Positions 42,496-54,944 of a DNA stretch of 64,000 bases are shown piece after piece. Every line of letters starts with the position of its first letter. The stretch's first letter is position 1. The notes under the pieces were generated by a model. It made no database searches. It was not told the DNA's origin and saw only the letters and a list, made by a program, of their open reading frames with translations. Origin of the DNA: Simmondsia chinensis (lineage: Eukaryota; Streptophyta; Magnoliopsida; Caryophyllales; Simmondsiaceae); contig JAGTTD010000010.1 in the NCBI GenBank assembly GCA_018398585.1, positions 22,143,739 through 22,207,738 of the forward strand, in the 5' to 3' direction. A program made the translations under genes and the position numbers.

Positions 42496-44285
42496 TTACT
42501 AAGAAATGTTCTCACCCTTATATCTCAATTTAACCTCGCCCATGGGGAATTTTGGGTAGTTCGGTTGGGTTGCTATAGCATACATGTACGTGTCGGATTT
42601 TTAACTCTGAACTTTGAGTGCTTGCTAAAAGTAAGAAAAGTAATTATGTATGTCATATGACTTGTTTTACAATTTTGATTCCAGACTGGTTGTTAAATTA
42701 TGCATTGTGATCATTACTAATATTCTAGTCTGCTCCATTTTTCTCACTGTGATTAATATGTCCTAATACATGTGGAGTACTAATAGATGCTCAGAGTTCT
42801 TTAGTTTGCTCCTAGTATATCTATTAAGTTAATAAGAATGTTAGGAACGTTAACCAAGACCAATGAAGTTGTCAAATGCAACATTCAAGCATTAGATGTA
42901 GATTGTGTTCTAGTATTAGATACTTGACTTGTCAACTATAGTAGAGATGATCAAATATTTAAAAGAAGTGTTTGGTTAGAAAATTAGTAGCATAAGAATA
43001 GCTTATGAGAAAGATGATGGACACTAGATTGCATTAAGAAAATTCAATTCAAGAGTGTGTCATATGATGATGGCTTATTTAATTAAACTGAAATTCTTGA
43101 TGCAAATATTGATAGCCAATCTCAACACAATATGAATTTGAATTACTTATTAAGAACATTCAATTAGTTTAGGCTGAATACATTGAGTAATAAAGATAGC
43201 TCAGTTTTTGAATTAATGAAAGTAAAGTTTGAGAAAAGGTGTCATGAGAATTAATGGAAGAGTCCACATAGTATAAACATCTATATCAGGAATTAGGAAC
43301 CTCTACAGCATAAAGTAAAACATGACTCAAAATAGCTATGTTTTCTTTATAAAAGCACAGGACATTAGTTTTTAAAAGAGATTGCCTAGGTACTTCCATA
43401 CTATTGTTGCAAAGACCGAAGGCCTATGTGATAAGGTACATGATATCCTGTCTCATCTAGTTATGACCAGTAGGTAGTTCAATAGTGTTCTGGTGAATGG
43501 GCTTTCAGTACGGGCACAGGAGATAGTAGATTCATTGAAGCAATATAGTTTTGTATTTGAGTAACTATATTAATGTACTTTAGAAATTTGATTCCTACCC
43601 GTAATTTATTTCAAAATAGTTTTTAGTTATTTTTTTGGAAAAATGGACTAATAGTTATGTAAATAAAGTGTTTATTTAAAAGGTACATTGATAGATAGTT
43701 GACTTATTTTAATCACAATTACGTGAATGGCAATTTATTTGTCTAATACAAGCTAGGCTATATAACCATATAAAAGAAGAATTTTCAGAAACCATGTAGC
43801 TTTTAAGTGGTACTTAATCTTAGGTCACGTTAATCTAGTGTGATTCTAAAACTAGTTTGATATGCCTTGTGTGATCATTAAGTACTAAAATAATAACTAG
43901 TAGGTGAATCGTGTTTAAATGAATGGTGACTAAAAGAGCCTTCAAGAATAAAGGCATTAGAGCCACTACGTTGCTTGGACTTGTTCCTAAAATGTTTATG
44001 AACTGCTAAAAGTTCAAGCAAGTAAAAGCGATGAGCATTTAATAAAATGTTTATGAATGACTACTCAGTAAGTTGATATATGCATATACCTATGAAGACA
44101 TTAGTCTTGAATCCTTTGAAAAGTTCTAAGAATTCAAGACTAAAGTTGGGACCAGTTAGGTAATTATATCAAGTCATTTTGAATAGATTAAAGTAGTGAT
44201 TTTAGGAGAATTTTTATTTTTCCTTACTACAAAGTGTTGTAAAAAGTATCAATGTTGTGTTATTGAATCTGGTAAGGTTCATATG
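42496..44285 (+). other. Non-coding remnant, possibly 5' part of the split copia element
   Basis: No open frame and no clear domain. A weakly Gag-like stretch may lie at 43390-43560, but I could not confirm it. It is joined through element H to the copia-type reverse transcriptase at 49.9 kb, which is the only reason to suggest copia. Its left part may be the continuation of the repeat at 23126-23455. Confidence 0.3.
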
Positions 44286-44290
44286 ATGAG

Positions 44291-44651
44291 TGTTATGATC
44301 CTAGCTCAAACTTAGATCATAAACTTGAGATAGAAGAGTATGGGATGAGAAAGAAGTGAAAAGATGAGAAATAGTGAAAAAAAAATTAGGGTTGAGAGAG
44401 AGAATTAGATCAATTTCATTTGACTGAATCCTTAATTACATGATTGATGCTTATTTATATTCAAAAATTAGGCGGCTAGCTTAGACAAAGGAAAACAATC
44501 TAAAATCCAACTACAAGCACTTTTCCAGCCAAACACCCAACCGGCTAACTACTTTACCCGCTATTCCTACCAGAAACTAAATCTGAAATCAAATGAGAAA
44601 TTTACATCAAGAATCACCTAAAAATCCATAAAATCCTTCACAGTCATGACA
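44291..44651 (-). repeat. 3' LTR of element H
   Basis: TGTTATGATCCTAGCTC to CAGTCATGACA on the plus strand; homologous to 49188-49539. Confidence 0.88.
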
Positions 44652-44688
44652 ATACCCCCTCCACAAAATCATTCTTGCCCTAAGAATG
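44652..44688 (-). other. Element H polypurine tract and hairpin
   Basis: Minus strand: CATTCTT pairs perfectly with AAGAATG around AGGGC (44670-44688), followed by GTGGAGGGGGTATT up to the LTR. The loop differs from AGGA but the stem is kept. Confidence 0.7.
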
Positions 44689-46200
44689 AAAAACAAGGGA
44701 ATTGGCTGCGTAGAAACTTCAATTTCTCCTAGGTAGTTTGTGTTGGATCCAAATTGATCCATTGAACTAAGACTTCCTTCTCTGCTATGCCTTACTGCTG
44801 TACCTAACGTGAATCCAGAATTGTTGCAGGAGCCTGTATCAGTTTTCCATTGTTTGCTGCTATAGGAGGCTGCCTTGAACACTCCTTCCCTTCTGCCCTA
44901 TGCTTCTTTAAAAGAGAGACATGAAAAACAGGAAAGGATTAGGTGGTCGCTCTAATCGATAAGCTACATTGGCCATTTTCTCTAACACCTTGTAAGGACC
45001 AAAGAAACGAGCCCCTAACTTTACATTCTTGTGAAATACAACAGAAGACTGCCTGTAAGGTTGGAGCTTGAAACACACCAAGTCTTCAATAGCAAATGAT
45101 CTATCAGAATGTTTCTTATGAACATAAAACTTCATTCTTGATTGAGCAAGTTGAAGATTGCCTTTTAAATTGCTAAATCGGTTGTCTTCTTTGTGAAAGA
45201 AGATCATTAACCTCTTTCACATGAGATGTTAAACCTTGTAGCACCATGGGGAAAGGAGGATCGTACCCATATAAGGCCTTAAAAGGAGTGGTCCTAATAG
45301 CTGAATGAAAGTGAGTGTTATACCGGAATTCTGCTAATGATAACCTAGGAGACATGTGTTTAGGATAAGTGAAGGTCATGCTTCAAAGGTACCGCTCCAC
45401 ACACTAGTTCACCCTCTCTGGTTTCCCATCACATTAGGGATGATAGGATAAACTAAGAGCAAGAGTAGAGCCCATCAACAAGAATAACTCCCTCCAGAAC
45501 TGATAGGTGAATATTATGTTCTGATTTGATACAATGGATTAAGGCAATCGATGCAATTTGTAGATGAGATCAAGGAATACCTTGGCCAACTCCCTGCCTT
45601 CAGCCTTTAGCAAGCCTTCCATGAAGTCCTTGCTTAGGTGTTGCTAAGCCCTATCAGGAACTGACAAGGGTTGTAGAAGACCTGGATACTGGACGTGCTC
45701 AGACTTAGTCCTCAGACGGACATCACAACTTTGCACAAATTCTTCAACCCCTTTCTTAGCTCAAACCCAGCAAAAGTACTACTGCCCTCTATACCAGAGT
45801 GACCACCCCAAGCAAAAGAATGAAAAGCATGAATGATCTGTCTTCTCAAATTAGTGGAGGTTCCCTCATATATCTTCCCTTTAATTCTAACAACTCCATT
45901 CAAACAGTGACTTCAGCTTCTGTATAGGATGAATTACTCACACTATAGGCTATAATGCAGTCTATAGCAAATGTATGCCCTTCATATGCTTTGTAAACCT
46001 TCTCCATCCGATCAGGCAATACATAGGACATAGCTGAACAAGGGCCATATTCACTTTCTTCCTACCTTCGAGAGAGAGTATCAACAATAATGTTCTCTTT
46101 CCCTTTGCGATACTCAATAGAATAACTCAGTCCCAACATCCTCATGAGTCCTTTCCTCTACAATCTAGTGGTAATCTTCTGTTCCAAGAGGTATTTCAGG
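44689..46200 (-). pseudogene. Element H integrase and chromodomain remnants
   Basis: Pieces with IIHAFHSFAWGGHSGIEG (zinc domain, 45850-45780), SLAEFRYNTHFHSAIRTTPF (45370-45310), VCFKLQPYRQSSVVFHKNVK (45090-45020) and a chromodomain-like EVLVQWINLD (about 44760) are spread over several frames with many stops. The catalytic core is too broken to read all three residues. Confidence 0.78.
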
Positions 46201-47260
46201 CTCTAGTGGTCAGTTCTGATAATAAAATGATGTCCTTCGAGGTAATGCCTCCATTTCTACACTGCTAACAGGATAGCCAAATATTTCTTCTCATAAATCG
46301 AGAGTTGCTGATTTCCTTGGTTGAGACCCTGACTGAGGAAAGCTACTGGCCTATCTTACTGAGAAAGCACTGCTCCAATTCCCATGCTACTAGCATCAAT
46401 TTCTAGTACAACGGGCTTACCAAAATCTGGCATAACTAGAACTAGCACACAGCACATTGCTAACTTGAGACCTTCAAATGCCTCTTGAGCCAAATCAAAC
46501 CATAAGAATGCATCCTTCTTCAGTAGATCAGTCAAGGGCTTGGCCAACACTCCATACCCCGCAATAAACTTTCTATAATACCGAGACAACCCTAGGAAAC
46601 CCCTCAACTGCTTAAGGTTTTTAGGAATAGGCCACTCCTTCATTGCCTATATATTGCCAGGATCTATGGCTACACCTTCTATATAGACAACATAATCCAA
46701 GTATTCCACTTGAGTTTGAGCAAAAGAACACTTGGCAAGCTGAGCATACAACTTATTCTTGTGCATAATCTGAAATACTTGCCTCAAATGCTTGACATGT
46801 TCTTCAATGGAAGGGCTATAAACTAACATATCATCGAAGAATACCAGCACAAATTTCCTTAAATGAGCTTTGAACACCTTATTTGTCAATGCCTAAAAGG
46901 TTGTAGGAGCATTAGTCAAGCCAAAAGGCATGATCACAAATTCATAATGCCCATTTTGTGACCTAAAAGCAGTCTTGTGAATATCTTCATCCAACACTCG
47001 AATCTGGTGATATCCTTGCCTCAAGTCCAATTTGGAGTAATATTGTGAACCATTCAATTCATCAAGCAGGTCATCAATAATAGGAATTGGAAACTTATCC
47101 TTAATGGCGAGGGAGTTAAGATGCTTGTAATCCACACACATTCGAGGTAAGCCATCCTTCTTCTTGACAAGAATCACCGGAGAATCAAATGGACTGTGAC
47201 TATGACGAATAAAATTTGTCTGTAATAGCTCTTTAACTTGTCTCTCAATCTCACTCTTCT
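46201..47260 (-). pseudogene. Element H reverse transcriptase and RNase H
   Basis: Frames 47177-46893, 46889-46647 and 46643-46356 encode [33 protein letters not shown] and [14 protein letters not shown]. The catalytic FFDDMLVYSP is intact, then come [14 protein letters not shown] and the RNase H start [19 protein letters not shown]. Single stops separate the frames without shifting them far. Confidence 0.88.
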
Positions 47261-48110
47261 ATGACTGAGGGAATATATAAAGTCTTACGTACATAGGATT
47301 GGAAAGAGCCTTAAGACGAATAGCATGATCCAACATCCTCTTAGGAGGCAAAGTAGATGGTTGTGCAAACACACCTTCAAACTCAAGCAGCAATCGTCCA
47401 ATGGAGGGATCTGAAGTCTTAAGAGCTACATCAGTACCAGCAATGATAGAGAACAACTGACCAATCCACTGACACTTTCCCGTCCTGACCAGCTTCTCTA
47501 GGTGTTTCCCTTTCATCATCTGTAACTGTCCCTTCTCCATGATACCTTACAGAACCACCTTCTGCCCTTCTCTTTCAAAAGATAGTGATAACTAAGCAAA
47601 TCAAAGATTAAAGGGGTGGTGGTTTTCATTCAGTCAACTCCAAGGACCATGTCACAACCACCTAGCTTAAGTACTCTAAAGTTATCCTCGAACTGCTGCC
47701 CTTGCATTCTCTAACAGAATCCCTTACACTTCATCTGTGTGATCATAGAGTTCCCATCGACCACTATAATAGCTAATGGACGGTTTTTTTTTTTTTTTTT
47801 TTTCATTTCATGCCCAGCTTGCTTTACAACCTCAAGATCCACGAAGCTATGTGTACTGCCGCTATTAATCAAGATCAACATATGTTTATGTCTCATCTCT
47901 CCTTTGATTCTTATCATGTTATGAGAGCCACTACCAGTGAGAGCTCTAATAGAAATCTCCATTTCATCATTCTCATAGTCTCCTGTATCCTCCTCATCCG
48001 GCTCTTTAGAAACCTCTTCTATCTCCTGATCCTTCATGTCCTCACCAACCTCAGCTCCAGTAATAGCTATGAGCAACTTAGGATTACATTTATATTCAAA
48101 GAAATACCTC
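47261..48110 (-). pseudogene. Element H protease and spacer
   Basis: The frame 48076-47711 has an acidic linker and LINSGSTHSFVD, in which the catalytic Asp (LIDSG) is Asn. A run of 23 T on the plus strand (about 47784-47806) encodes a Lys run and lengthens the loop after GHE. A spacer frame (47540-47259) follows, ending SNPMYVRLYIFPQS. Confidence 0.82.
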
Positions 48111-49187
48111 TAATTGCACTTGAAGCAAAACCTTTGATTCCTCTTCTCTTCCAAACATAACCCAGAAGCTTTTGGACCAGTAACAAAGGTAGCCTGCTGT
48201 TGAGAAGATGATTGTGGAGCATTGATCTTAGGTCCATCAAAGCCAGCCAAGATTGTGGCCTCCATCAATTTAGCCTTCAAAAGGCCTTAGTTAAAGTACC
48301 TGGATTCAATGCCTTAACCAAGTTCTTAATCCTTGGGTTAAGACCACTAATGAAACTGTATATATAATAGGATTCATCAGCTCCAGGAGTAACTATCAAC
48401 ATCTGCGCTTTCAAATTCTCAAAACGAGTCATATAATTTATCACAGATGAAGTTTGAGTCAGCTTGTTAAAATGATCAATCAATTCGCCAGGATCCTCTT
48501 CTTCATATCTCTCACATAATTCATTCACAAATTCGATCCATGTCAATCCAGGATTGGTATGAATCAAGTTATAATACCAGAATTCATGATCTCCTTGGAG
48601 ATAAACCACAGCTAATTCAACTTTCTCAATTTCATCAATATGATAGAATAAAAAATACCTTTCACATCTCCTGATCCATCATTGAGGCTGCTTTCCACCA
48701 AATGTATCAATCTCCACACGTGGCTTCCTGTATCCTTAAGTCCTTCCACCAACAGATACATTCTCACTAAATCTAACAGACTGAGGTTGAATAGGATCAG
48801 GGGGACGATCGTGCTAACTTGTAGCAGATAACACTCCTACTCCTGGAGGTTGATTTTGTCTAGTGATATGTTGTTGTAGTCCATAGAGTTTTGATTCAAT
48901 TTGTTGAGAATGCTAATCTAACTTCTCAGCGAGCTTCTGATCCTGCGATTGCTACATCCTTGCAAACATTTCCTTCATTTGAAGTCTCAATTGCTCGAAT
49001 TGATTGACCTCCACACCAGCACTAGAACTAGAATTTGCACCTGGAGGAGTAGCATAAGTCGCGTTTACGACAGCATTTGCTTGAGTAGTTACTCCACCAA
49101 CCATTGGTACTGTTTTCTTGTGTCTAGCCAGCTCCAATCTATCGATCAAGCAATCAATCGGCAGCAAACACAAGCTTTGATACCAAA
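48111..49187 (-). pseudogene. Element H gag and primer-binding site
   Basis: A capsid piece (48609-48277) has LQGDHEFWYYNLIHTNPGLTW, LCERYEEEDPGELIDHFNK and SFISGLNPRIKNLVK. The knuckle near 48125 reads CFKCN and then a degenerate YKC. A short N-terminal frame (49173-48952) contains GGVTTQANAVVNATY. The PBS on the minus strand, TTTGGTATCAAAGCTTG (49171-49187), abuts the 5' LTR. Confidence 0.8.
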
Positions 49188-49539
49188 TGTTATGATCCTA
49201 GATCAAACTTGGATCATAAACTTGAGATATAAGAGTATGGGATGAGAAAAAGGTGAAAGAGATGAGAAATAGAGAGAAAATTAGGGTTGAAAGAGAGAAT
49301 TAGATCAATTTCATTTCAATGAATCCTCAATTACATGATTGATGCTTATTTATACTCAAAAATGAGACGGCTAGCTTAGACAAAGGACAACAAACTAAAA
49401 TCCAACTACAAGCACTTTCCCCACCAAACCAGCTAACTACTTTACCCGCTATTCCCGCCATAAACTAAATTTGAATTCAAATCAGAAATTTACCTCAAGA
49501 ATCAACTAAAAATGCATAAAATCTTTCACGGTCATGACA
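49188..49539 (-). repeat. 5' LTR of element H
   Basis: TGTTATGATCCTAGATC to CGGTCATGACA, followed by ATGAA. Confidence 0.88.
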
Positions 49540-49899
49540 ATGAATCACTTTTACATATCAAAAGGTTGTTATGTAAGAGGTTTTAGAAAGTTTTCCAAAA
49601 TTACAACATACAGTTTGTGTTGGATAGATTGATAGTATGAGATACTGTGTCTTAACAGCATGATACAACTTATAGTGTAGATAATGTATTAGATACATCT
49701 TCAACCAGATTACTATCACATAAGTACATGTGAGCTTTGGCGTAGTGGGAGGATGGTCAAGGTCACCTGACAGATTCATGTCGTCGGTCTTAATGGTTAA
49801 GCGTGATGATGAATATGATCCTTTAGACTACAAAGAAACTCTTAAGTATAAATATGAAGACCAATTCATCAAGGAAATAAAAGTTAAGATTAATTGTAT

Positions 49900-50490
49900 T
49901 TTGACAATATCTGAGAAGTTGTAGAGGCATCAAAAGACATTAAGTCCATTAGATTGGATCTAAATGGATCTACAAGAATAAAGAGTTCAATGGATGAGAA
50001 GATTGAAACCTTCTAGGCTAGTTTAACGGTAGTGGGTTATGCCCCGAAGGAAGGAATCGTCTTTGATGAGACCTTTTAGCCAGATGTTATGCTTAAGTCC
50101 ATTAGGATATGCTCATCCATTATATTCCATATGATGAGATATGGAAATGGAAGTCAAGATGGCATTTTCTGAATGGCCATCTTGAAAAGGTTATGCATAT
50201 GATACAACCGGACAAGTTTGTTGCCAAGAGCCAGGATCATATAGTATGCAAACTGAGGAAGTCCATTTGTAGATTGTAATAAGCATTTTTTTCATTGAAT
50301 AGTAGATTTGATGACATCCTTTAAGTCTTAGAGATTTGAATCAGTGGTTAGTGAACCATGAGTGTAAGTGTGACATGGTTAGAAAGTGGTTAATTTCAAT
50401 GTGTTGCATTTAGAGGTGCCATTTTGCTCATTGAGAATGGTGTAGAATTGTCATGAGCTGTTAAGGTTTTTAATTGTCCAGTTAATTAAA
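49900..50490 (+). pseudogene. Ty1/copia reverse transcriptase remnant
   Basis: Conceptual translation across several frames gives SKWIYKNKEFNG, EKIETF, VGYAPKEGIVFDETF, MLKSIRICSSI, LNGHLEKVMHMIQPDKFVA, SQDHIVCKLRKSIC and later AILLIENGVELS. These follow the order KWIYKRK, ARLVAKGYTQKEGIDYEETF, MLKSIRIL, FLNGNLEE, VCKLQRSIYGL and DDILLIGND of plant copia reverse transcriptases. The catalytic YVDD is lost. The block is flanked by non-coding DNA, and element H cuts the element at 49540. Confidence 0.75.
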
Positions 50491-50920
50491 AAAAGAAATA
50501 ACCTAGATGCGCACACTATGTTGTTAGGGTCAAGATTTATTGAGATTCTAAGAAAAGATGTCAATTTTATTATGGGTTGTGTTTGTGATGAATTTGGTTA
50601 GTGGGCTTATTCATCATTTTGGAGTTCTGTACGAGGTGGGTTCGTTAGGATGAGATGAACTTAAGCTCTAGCTACACGCCCAACTTGATATTCCCTACGA
50701 GATGAAACAAACGGTTGGAGGGGTTGGTGGAGTAACCCACGGGGGACCCTCCGATGCTCAAGTCAGTATCATGATTATGGAATAGTGAATAAGGGGCAAG
50801 TAATGAATGAAATAATAGAGATAAAATACTAAGCCTAAGTGGAGTAAGGGGTTTGGATGATTATTGCTCCGGAGAGGTGATAGTAGGAATGGTTGCCTTT
50901 CAAGGAGGCGTGTTGCCCTC

Positions 50921-50930
50921 CCTTTTATAG
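50921..50930 (-). promoter_or_regulatory. TATA box of the minus-strand LTR
   Basis: CTATAAAAGG on the minus strand, followed by a GAGGGCAA pyrimidine/purine stretch; counterpart of 20869-20880. Confidence 0.45.
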
Positions 50931-52056
50931 AGGAAGGATGTTTTTGGATGAGTATTACTTTCTGGGATAAGTACGTTCAATTCTATCCATTTAGTACTTG
51001 TGTATAAATGTATTTCAGGGAGATAGAGTAGGCAAATTGTGTTAAGTCAGTTAAAGTGGGTAAATTGCATTATATTGATCCTAGTGGGGGAATTGTGTTG
51101 TGGGATATATTGGGCGAATTTCCTTGTTGGTGAATTGTGTTGCTTTACACTTACCATGTGATTTACACCTATAGGGCGAACTATGTTGTTTTACCCTTAC
51201 TAGGCGAATTGTGTTGTTTTAAATTTTTGTCTAAATAATTGTTCGGGTAACCTACTTGCCCATCTATAGTAGCAAGCTGCTTAATTGCAGTTTACCAACA
51301 TATTAATCCCCCTACTTCATGAGCAAACCCCGGTCATTCCAAGTTTGGTCACGATGTAATAAACTTGTTTTGCTCTCAGCTTGCTACTGTACATTGTTTT
51401 CTTGAGTGATGGAGGTATTTAGTGTTCTGCTTGGGCCCTTCATTGTTGTCATTCATGTGTATTTTGATTTTTACTCGAAATAAATAGAGCGTATGATCGG
51501 GATAAGATGTGTAACGAGGTATTTGACACTTAATAGGATATTTAGGCTACTACGACTTGTAACTAGGCGCATGACCCATCATGATCTTTAATAGGGCATT
51601 TAGCATAGTCGTGGATCTTGGTAGAGCATTTTGTATCGTAGCTTTTATTTGTGTAAAAATGTTTATAAGAGTCTGGGCCTCTAAGGTCTTTTGAAACTTA
51701 GAGTACTCAAGGGTTTTGCCCCTTTATACCAGCAAGTGTTCATGGTCATTCAAGCTCTATGTGATAAACATGTAAGGATATCACTATCATGATTAGGCCC
51801 TAGGTATATTTGCATTTGGTTAGTAACATTCATAAAGCGATGAGTGTGATGTATCAAGCTCATGTTACTTTGACAGGCAAAGACACTTCTAGCTAGAGCT
51901 AGAGGTGGTTAAATTCATATACCTGGCCGGAATACTATTAATAGGTGTAGCCTATTTAATCAAGATTAAAGTGCCAAATATATTGCGTTGTTTGTTGACT
52001 GGCCTAGGGAACAATATGTATTATACAGTATTGTAGTTAACGTGATGAGCATGTCC

Positions 52057-52189
52057 CTGAGGGGTGTTGCACTAGTTGTGGGTGATTGCATTAGAGCGGA
52101 CCATGGTGAGGAATATTGCACCTGTTGAAAGTGATTGCACCAGGGCGGACCATGGTGAGGAATGTTGCACCCGTTGCACCAGGGCGGAC
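52057..52189 (-). repeat. ~50-bp minisatellite, about 2.7 copies, inverse of 19.4 kb
   Basis: On the minus strand the units read CACCATGGTCCGCCCTGGTG and CAATCACTTTCAACAGGTG, the same repeat as 19429-19722. It stops abruptly where element G begins. Confidence 0.8.
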
Positions 52190-54490
52190 ACAAGTCCCTG
52201 AATCCTATTCGAAGACTGTAGCAAAAATTTAAGCACAACAGTTGCAAACATCAACAAAAGTAATGTGAATTTACAAGCTCCTGATTCGGTAGTGTCTGAA
52301 GAACTCATGGTTGCATGCCTTGCCACATCTCAAGATAGTGTTGGAGCCTCTCAGTTTGCTGAACAAGATGTAGTGCCACTGAATATTATAGCTGCAAGTC
52401 AAGACATTAAAATTACCGAGGCCTTGAGACTAAGAGCAGACTTGGTTTGGTTGAAATTCAAAAACTCAGCGTTGCAATAACAGCCACAATTCAAAATGAA
52501 AGTGTATCTATTGCAAGCTAAAGAACCACTGAAAGTTGCTACAAACAAAGTGCAAGTGGAAATGGAGAATGTTGCATTTGAAGTTGATCTTACAGCCTAA
52601 AACTGAGATCAAGTTAGCAATTTGTCTTAGTTATAAGTAGAGCTTTTTAAGCAAGAAATTAAGAGCATTGATGAAGCCAATCTTAGTCTATAAGGGGAGA
52701 CCTCCAGATTTTCTTCTTCTTAAATCCAATAAAGTGATTTTGGAAAAAATATTCATTTTCAAGAACATGAAATTGAGGCAGCCTAAGATAGTGTTTTGGT
52801 CAATTGATGGACTTGGGGCTTGTCCATGGATCACAAGGATAATTAAATTACTAAGGAAAAGGTGGAATTCAATGAACAATGATACAAAATTTGCAAGAAG
52901 TAAAGCTGATACTGCAGTAGTGCAAGCAAACTTAACCGAGAAGTGGTTTGATCTTGTTCTAGTGCAAGGAGATGCTCTAATTCAGCTAAGAATTGGGTTA
53001 GATTAGGTCCAATGGCAGAATCTATTGAGGCCTTTTGATCTAGGATAGGGGGATTCAATTAGTAGTGATATAAATTCATCAAGAACTCAGAGTAGTGTTG
53101 TCACGGAAATCCACACATGTACAGCCCAGGCACATTCAGTTACTCATGCAATGCAAGCAACAGACTAAATTCAACTGGAGGATTTGCTAGATCCAATCAA
53201 AGTGCAAGGTCAATTGAGTTGAGCAAATGTTTATTCATCTAATAACACTAATAATAAACCACCTGATTCAAGGATAATGGAGTAATTTTTCAAATTCAGC
53301 TGGGAAAAATTTAGCAGAGAAGTAGTGTTAGAAAACACTTTGGTCAATCAACCTCATCTTTGGAGCCAAAGGAGTGGACGAATTGAGCTCAAAACTAGAT
53401 CCTTAGTGAGAAAAGAGGAGAGGAAGGCTCAATGGATGGGATGTAATGGCAACCAAGAGTTCAAGTCTGGAATACAATGTCAATTCGAATTGAAATTGTT
53501 GGCTTCGATGCTGAATTAGCAGGGTAGTTTGGACAGACACTAGATGCTTGTGCGAGTCAAATTAAGAGTGAAGGGCATTCTACGAGGGTTCAAGCCAATG
53601 TAAGGCCTCCTGAATTCTTTTGGCATTCTCCCCAATAGCAAGCAGACCATCTAGGTAGAGCAGCCAATTCATTTTGCAACCAACAAGATCATCTAGTCAT
53701 TGATTGTGAAGGGGCTATAGTTACTGATCATACCAATTACAAGCAGCTAAATGTACATGATCTGGAGCTACGTATGAGATCAAAAGCATTCCAAGCTGAT
53801 AAAAGTGAGCAACAGTTCAATAAGAGTAAAATGTGCAGATCAGCTATCGAAATAGAGTTTTTCAAAGCTGTTGCAATGCTCAAGTTGCATCAAGGAAAAG
53901 TGTATTTCGAATCCAAACTGGTGCCGGCAGATAAGGGGGTGGAGTTTATGACCATGGGAGGAGAAAAGATTTCACAATGCTTGAATTCCACCCTCATTGG
54001 AATCAGCTTAGTCTGACGAATTCATCAAAATGTAAGAAGCAAAAGGAGGTGCATTCTGGTACTACAGATCTTGAGAAGAATCTAAAATTCTTGTGTTGGA
54101 AATTGAGTGAAGACTATTGGACTACTTTGAGAATTCAAAACATGAATGACTTTCACTGGAGCTTTGCTATGGCACTTGAGAACTTATCTTAGTTAGATGA
54201 GGTTCACATAATTCAAGCCAAAGGTCCAATTGTTCAAGAATGTTTTATGGGTTTGTGCATAAGAAGGTGATTTGTTGAGTATGGGAAAGAAAGAAGGACA
54301 GCTGCTGTTGCAAAATCGAGAACATTGTGGTTTGTTGTCTAAGTATTGTTGTAACAAGTTGCACAGAACTGGAGAGGTAAATGCAAAAGGATGCAAGTTT
54401 GGGGAACTCAACAAGGTCCCAAAAGCATTCAAGACAAGCTCTCGTACCGTAACACTAAGGAACTCTTCAAAACTACAACTTCTCTACTAA
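52190..54490 (+). pseudogene. Element G decayed coding region, homologous to element F
   Basis: Open pieces are at 52265-52480, 52668-53006, 53325-53519, 53774-54016 and 53977-54192. The first two match the region downstream of the RRM in element F (see element G). The 52668 piece continues as KIVFWSIDGLGACPW and has a Trp-rich C-terminal part, EKWFDLVLVQGDALIQLRI. Later pieces are basic or Gln-rich with no recognised family. Stops between pieces show that it no longer codes for a protein. Confidence 0.5.
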
Positions 54491-54525
54491 GATGCTTGAG
54501 GACAAGAATCTTTAAATGGGAGCAG

Positions 54526-54944
54526 TATTATCATGATTCTACAAAAGGGGCTTAGGAAATTACGTACCAATAATCCATAATATTTCATGGTCTTGAATAA
54601 CTAGTATAAATCCTCAGTATTAGCCTAATATGCCCTCTTTACTACTTGTACAAGTCAATATTAGTTAAGGTGAGTCACATGTTAGTTTAACGAGTCAAGA
54701 TTGGCGACTAATGGGGGAAATATCTGTTAGCTTATGCAGTCCAAATGTAATGTATTCTTTAGTCTTAAAAAGTAATATAAATAGAATGGTTTATCATGTA
54801 AAGAGATTATTGAATGATAATGAATTGATTTTTCTCTCTCGTCTTAATCTTTCTCTCTATTTCTCATCTTTATTCATTTCTTTCTTATCTCATACTCTAT
54901 TATCCCTAGGTTATGACCAAGATTTATCTTAAATCACAACAACA
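54526..54944 (+). repeat. 3' LTR of element G
   Basis: TATTATCATGATTCTAC to AAATCACAACAACA. A C/T-rich end and TTATGACCAAGATTTATC resemble the end of the F LTR (GATCTCGGTCATAACA region). Confidence 0.6.

Larger units (their letters stand above)
44291..49539 (-). mobile_element. Element H: Reina-like chromovirus, heavily decayed
   Basis: LTRs at 44291-44651 and 49188-49539 are flanked by ATGAG (44286-44290) and ATGAA (49540-49544). PBS, gag, protease, reverse transcriptase, RNase H, integrase and chromodomain remnants follow in normal order on the minus strand. It is more diverged from A, B and D than they are from each other. It carries a long T-run (47785-47803) inside the protease. Its LTR resembles that of element F. 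Confidence 0.9.
50500..52189 (-). mobile_element. Probable LTR fragment, minus orientation, related to 19.4-21.1 kb
   Basis: Read on the minus strand it has the ~50-bp minisatellite (52189-52057), a TATA box CTATAAAAGG (50930-50921), CTGACTTGAGCATCGGAGGG (about 50766-50747), a phrase common in plant Ty3/gypsy LTRs, and GTGTAGCTAGAGCTTAAG (about 50675-50658). The order matches the plus-strand sequence at 19.4-21.1 kb. Degenerate repeats GGCGAATTGTGTTG occur at 51090-51225. No coding sequence is seen. Confidence 0.5.
52190..54944 (+). mobile_element. Element G: 5'-truncated relative of element F
   Basis: The 3' LTR (54526-54944), a polypurine-like AAATGGGAGCAG and the CTTG-AGGA-CAAG hairpin (54495-54506) mark the right end. 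No 5' LTR, PBS or RRM is found before 52265, so the 5' end is missing. The coding remnants match element F in order: LVWLKF and QPQFKM, then GRPPDFLLLKSNKVILEKI and LKLRQPK. Confidence 0.7.

Noticed and set aside
42496..44285. Confident copia gag
   Set aside because: No nucleocapsid knuckle or clear capsid block could be read; only the position suggests it.
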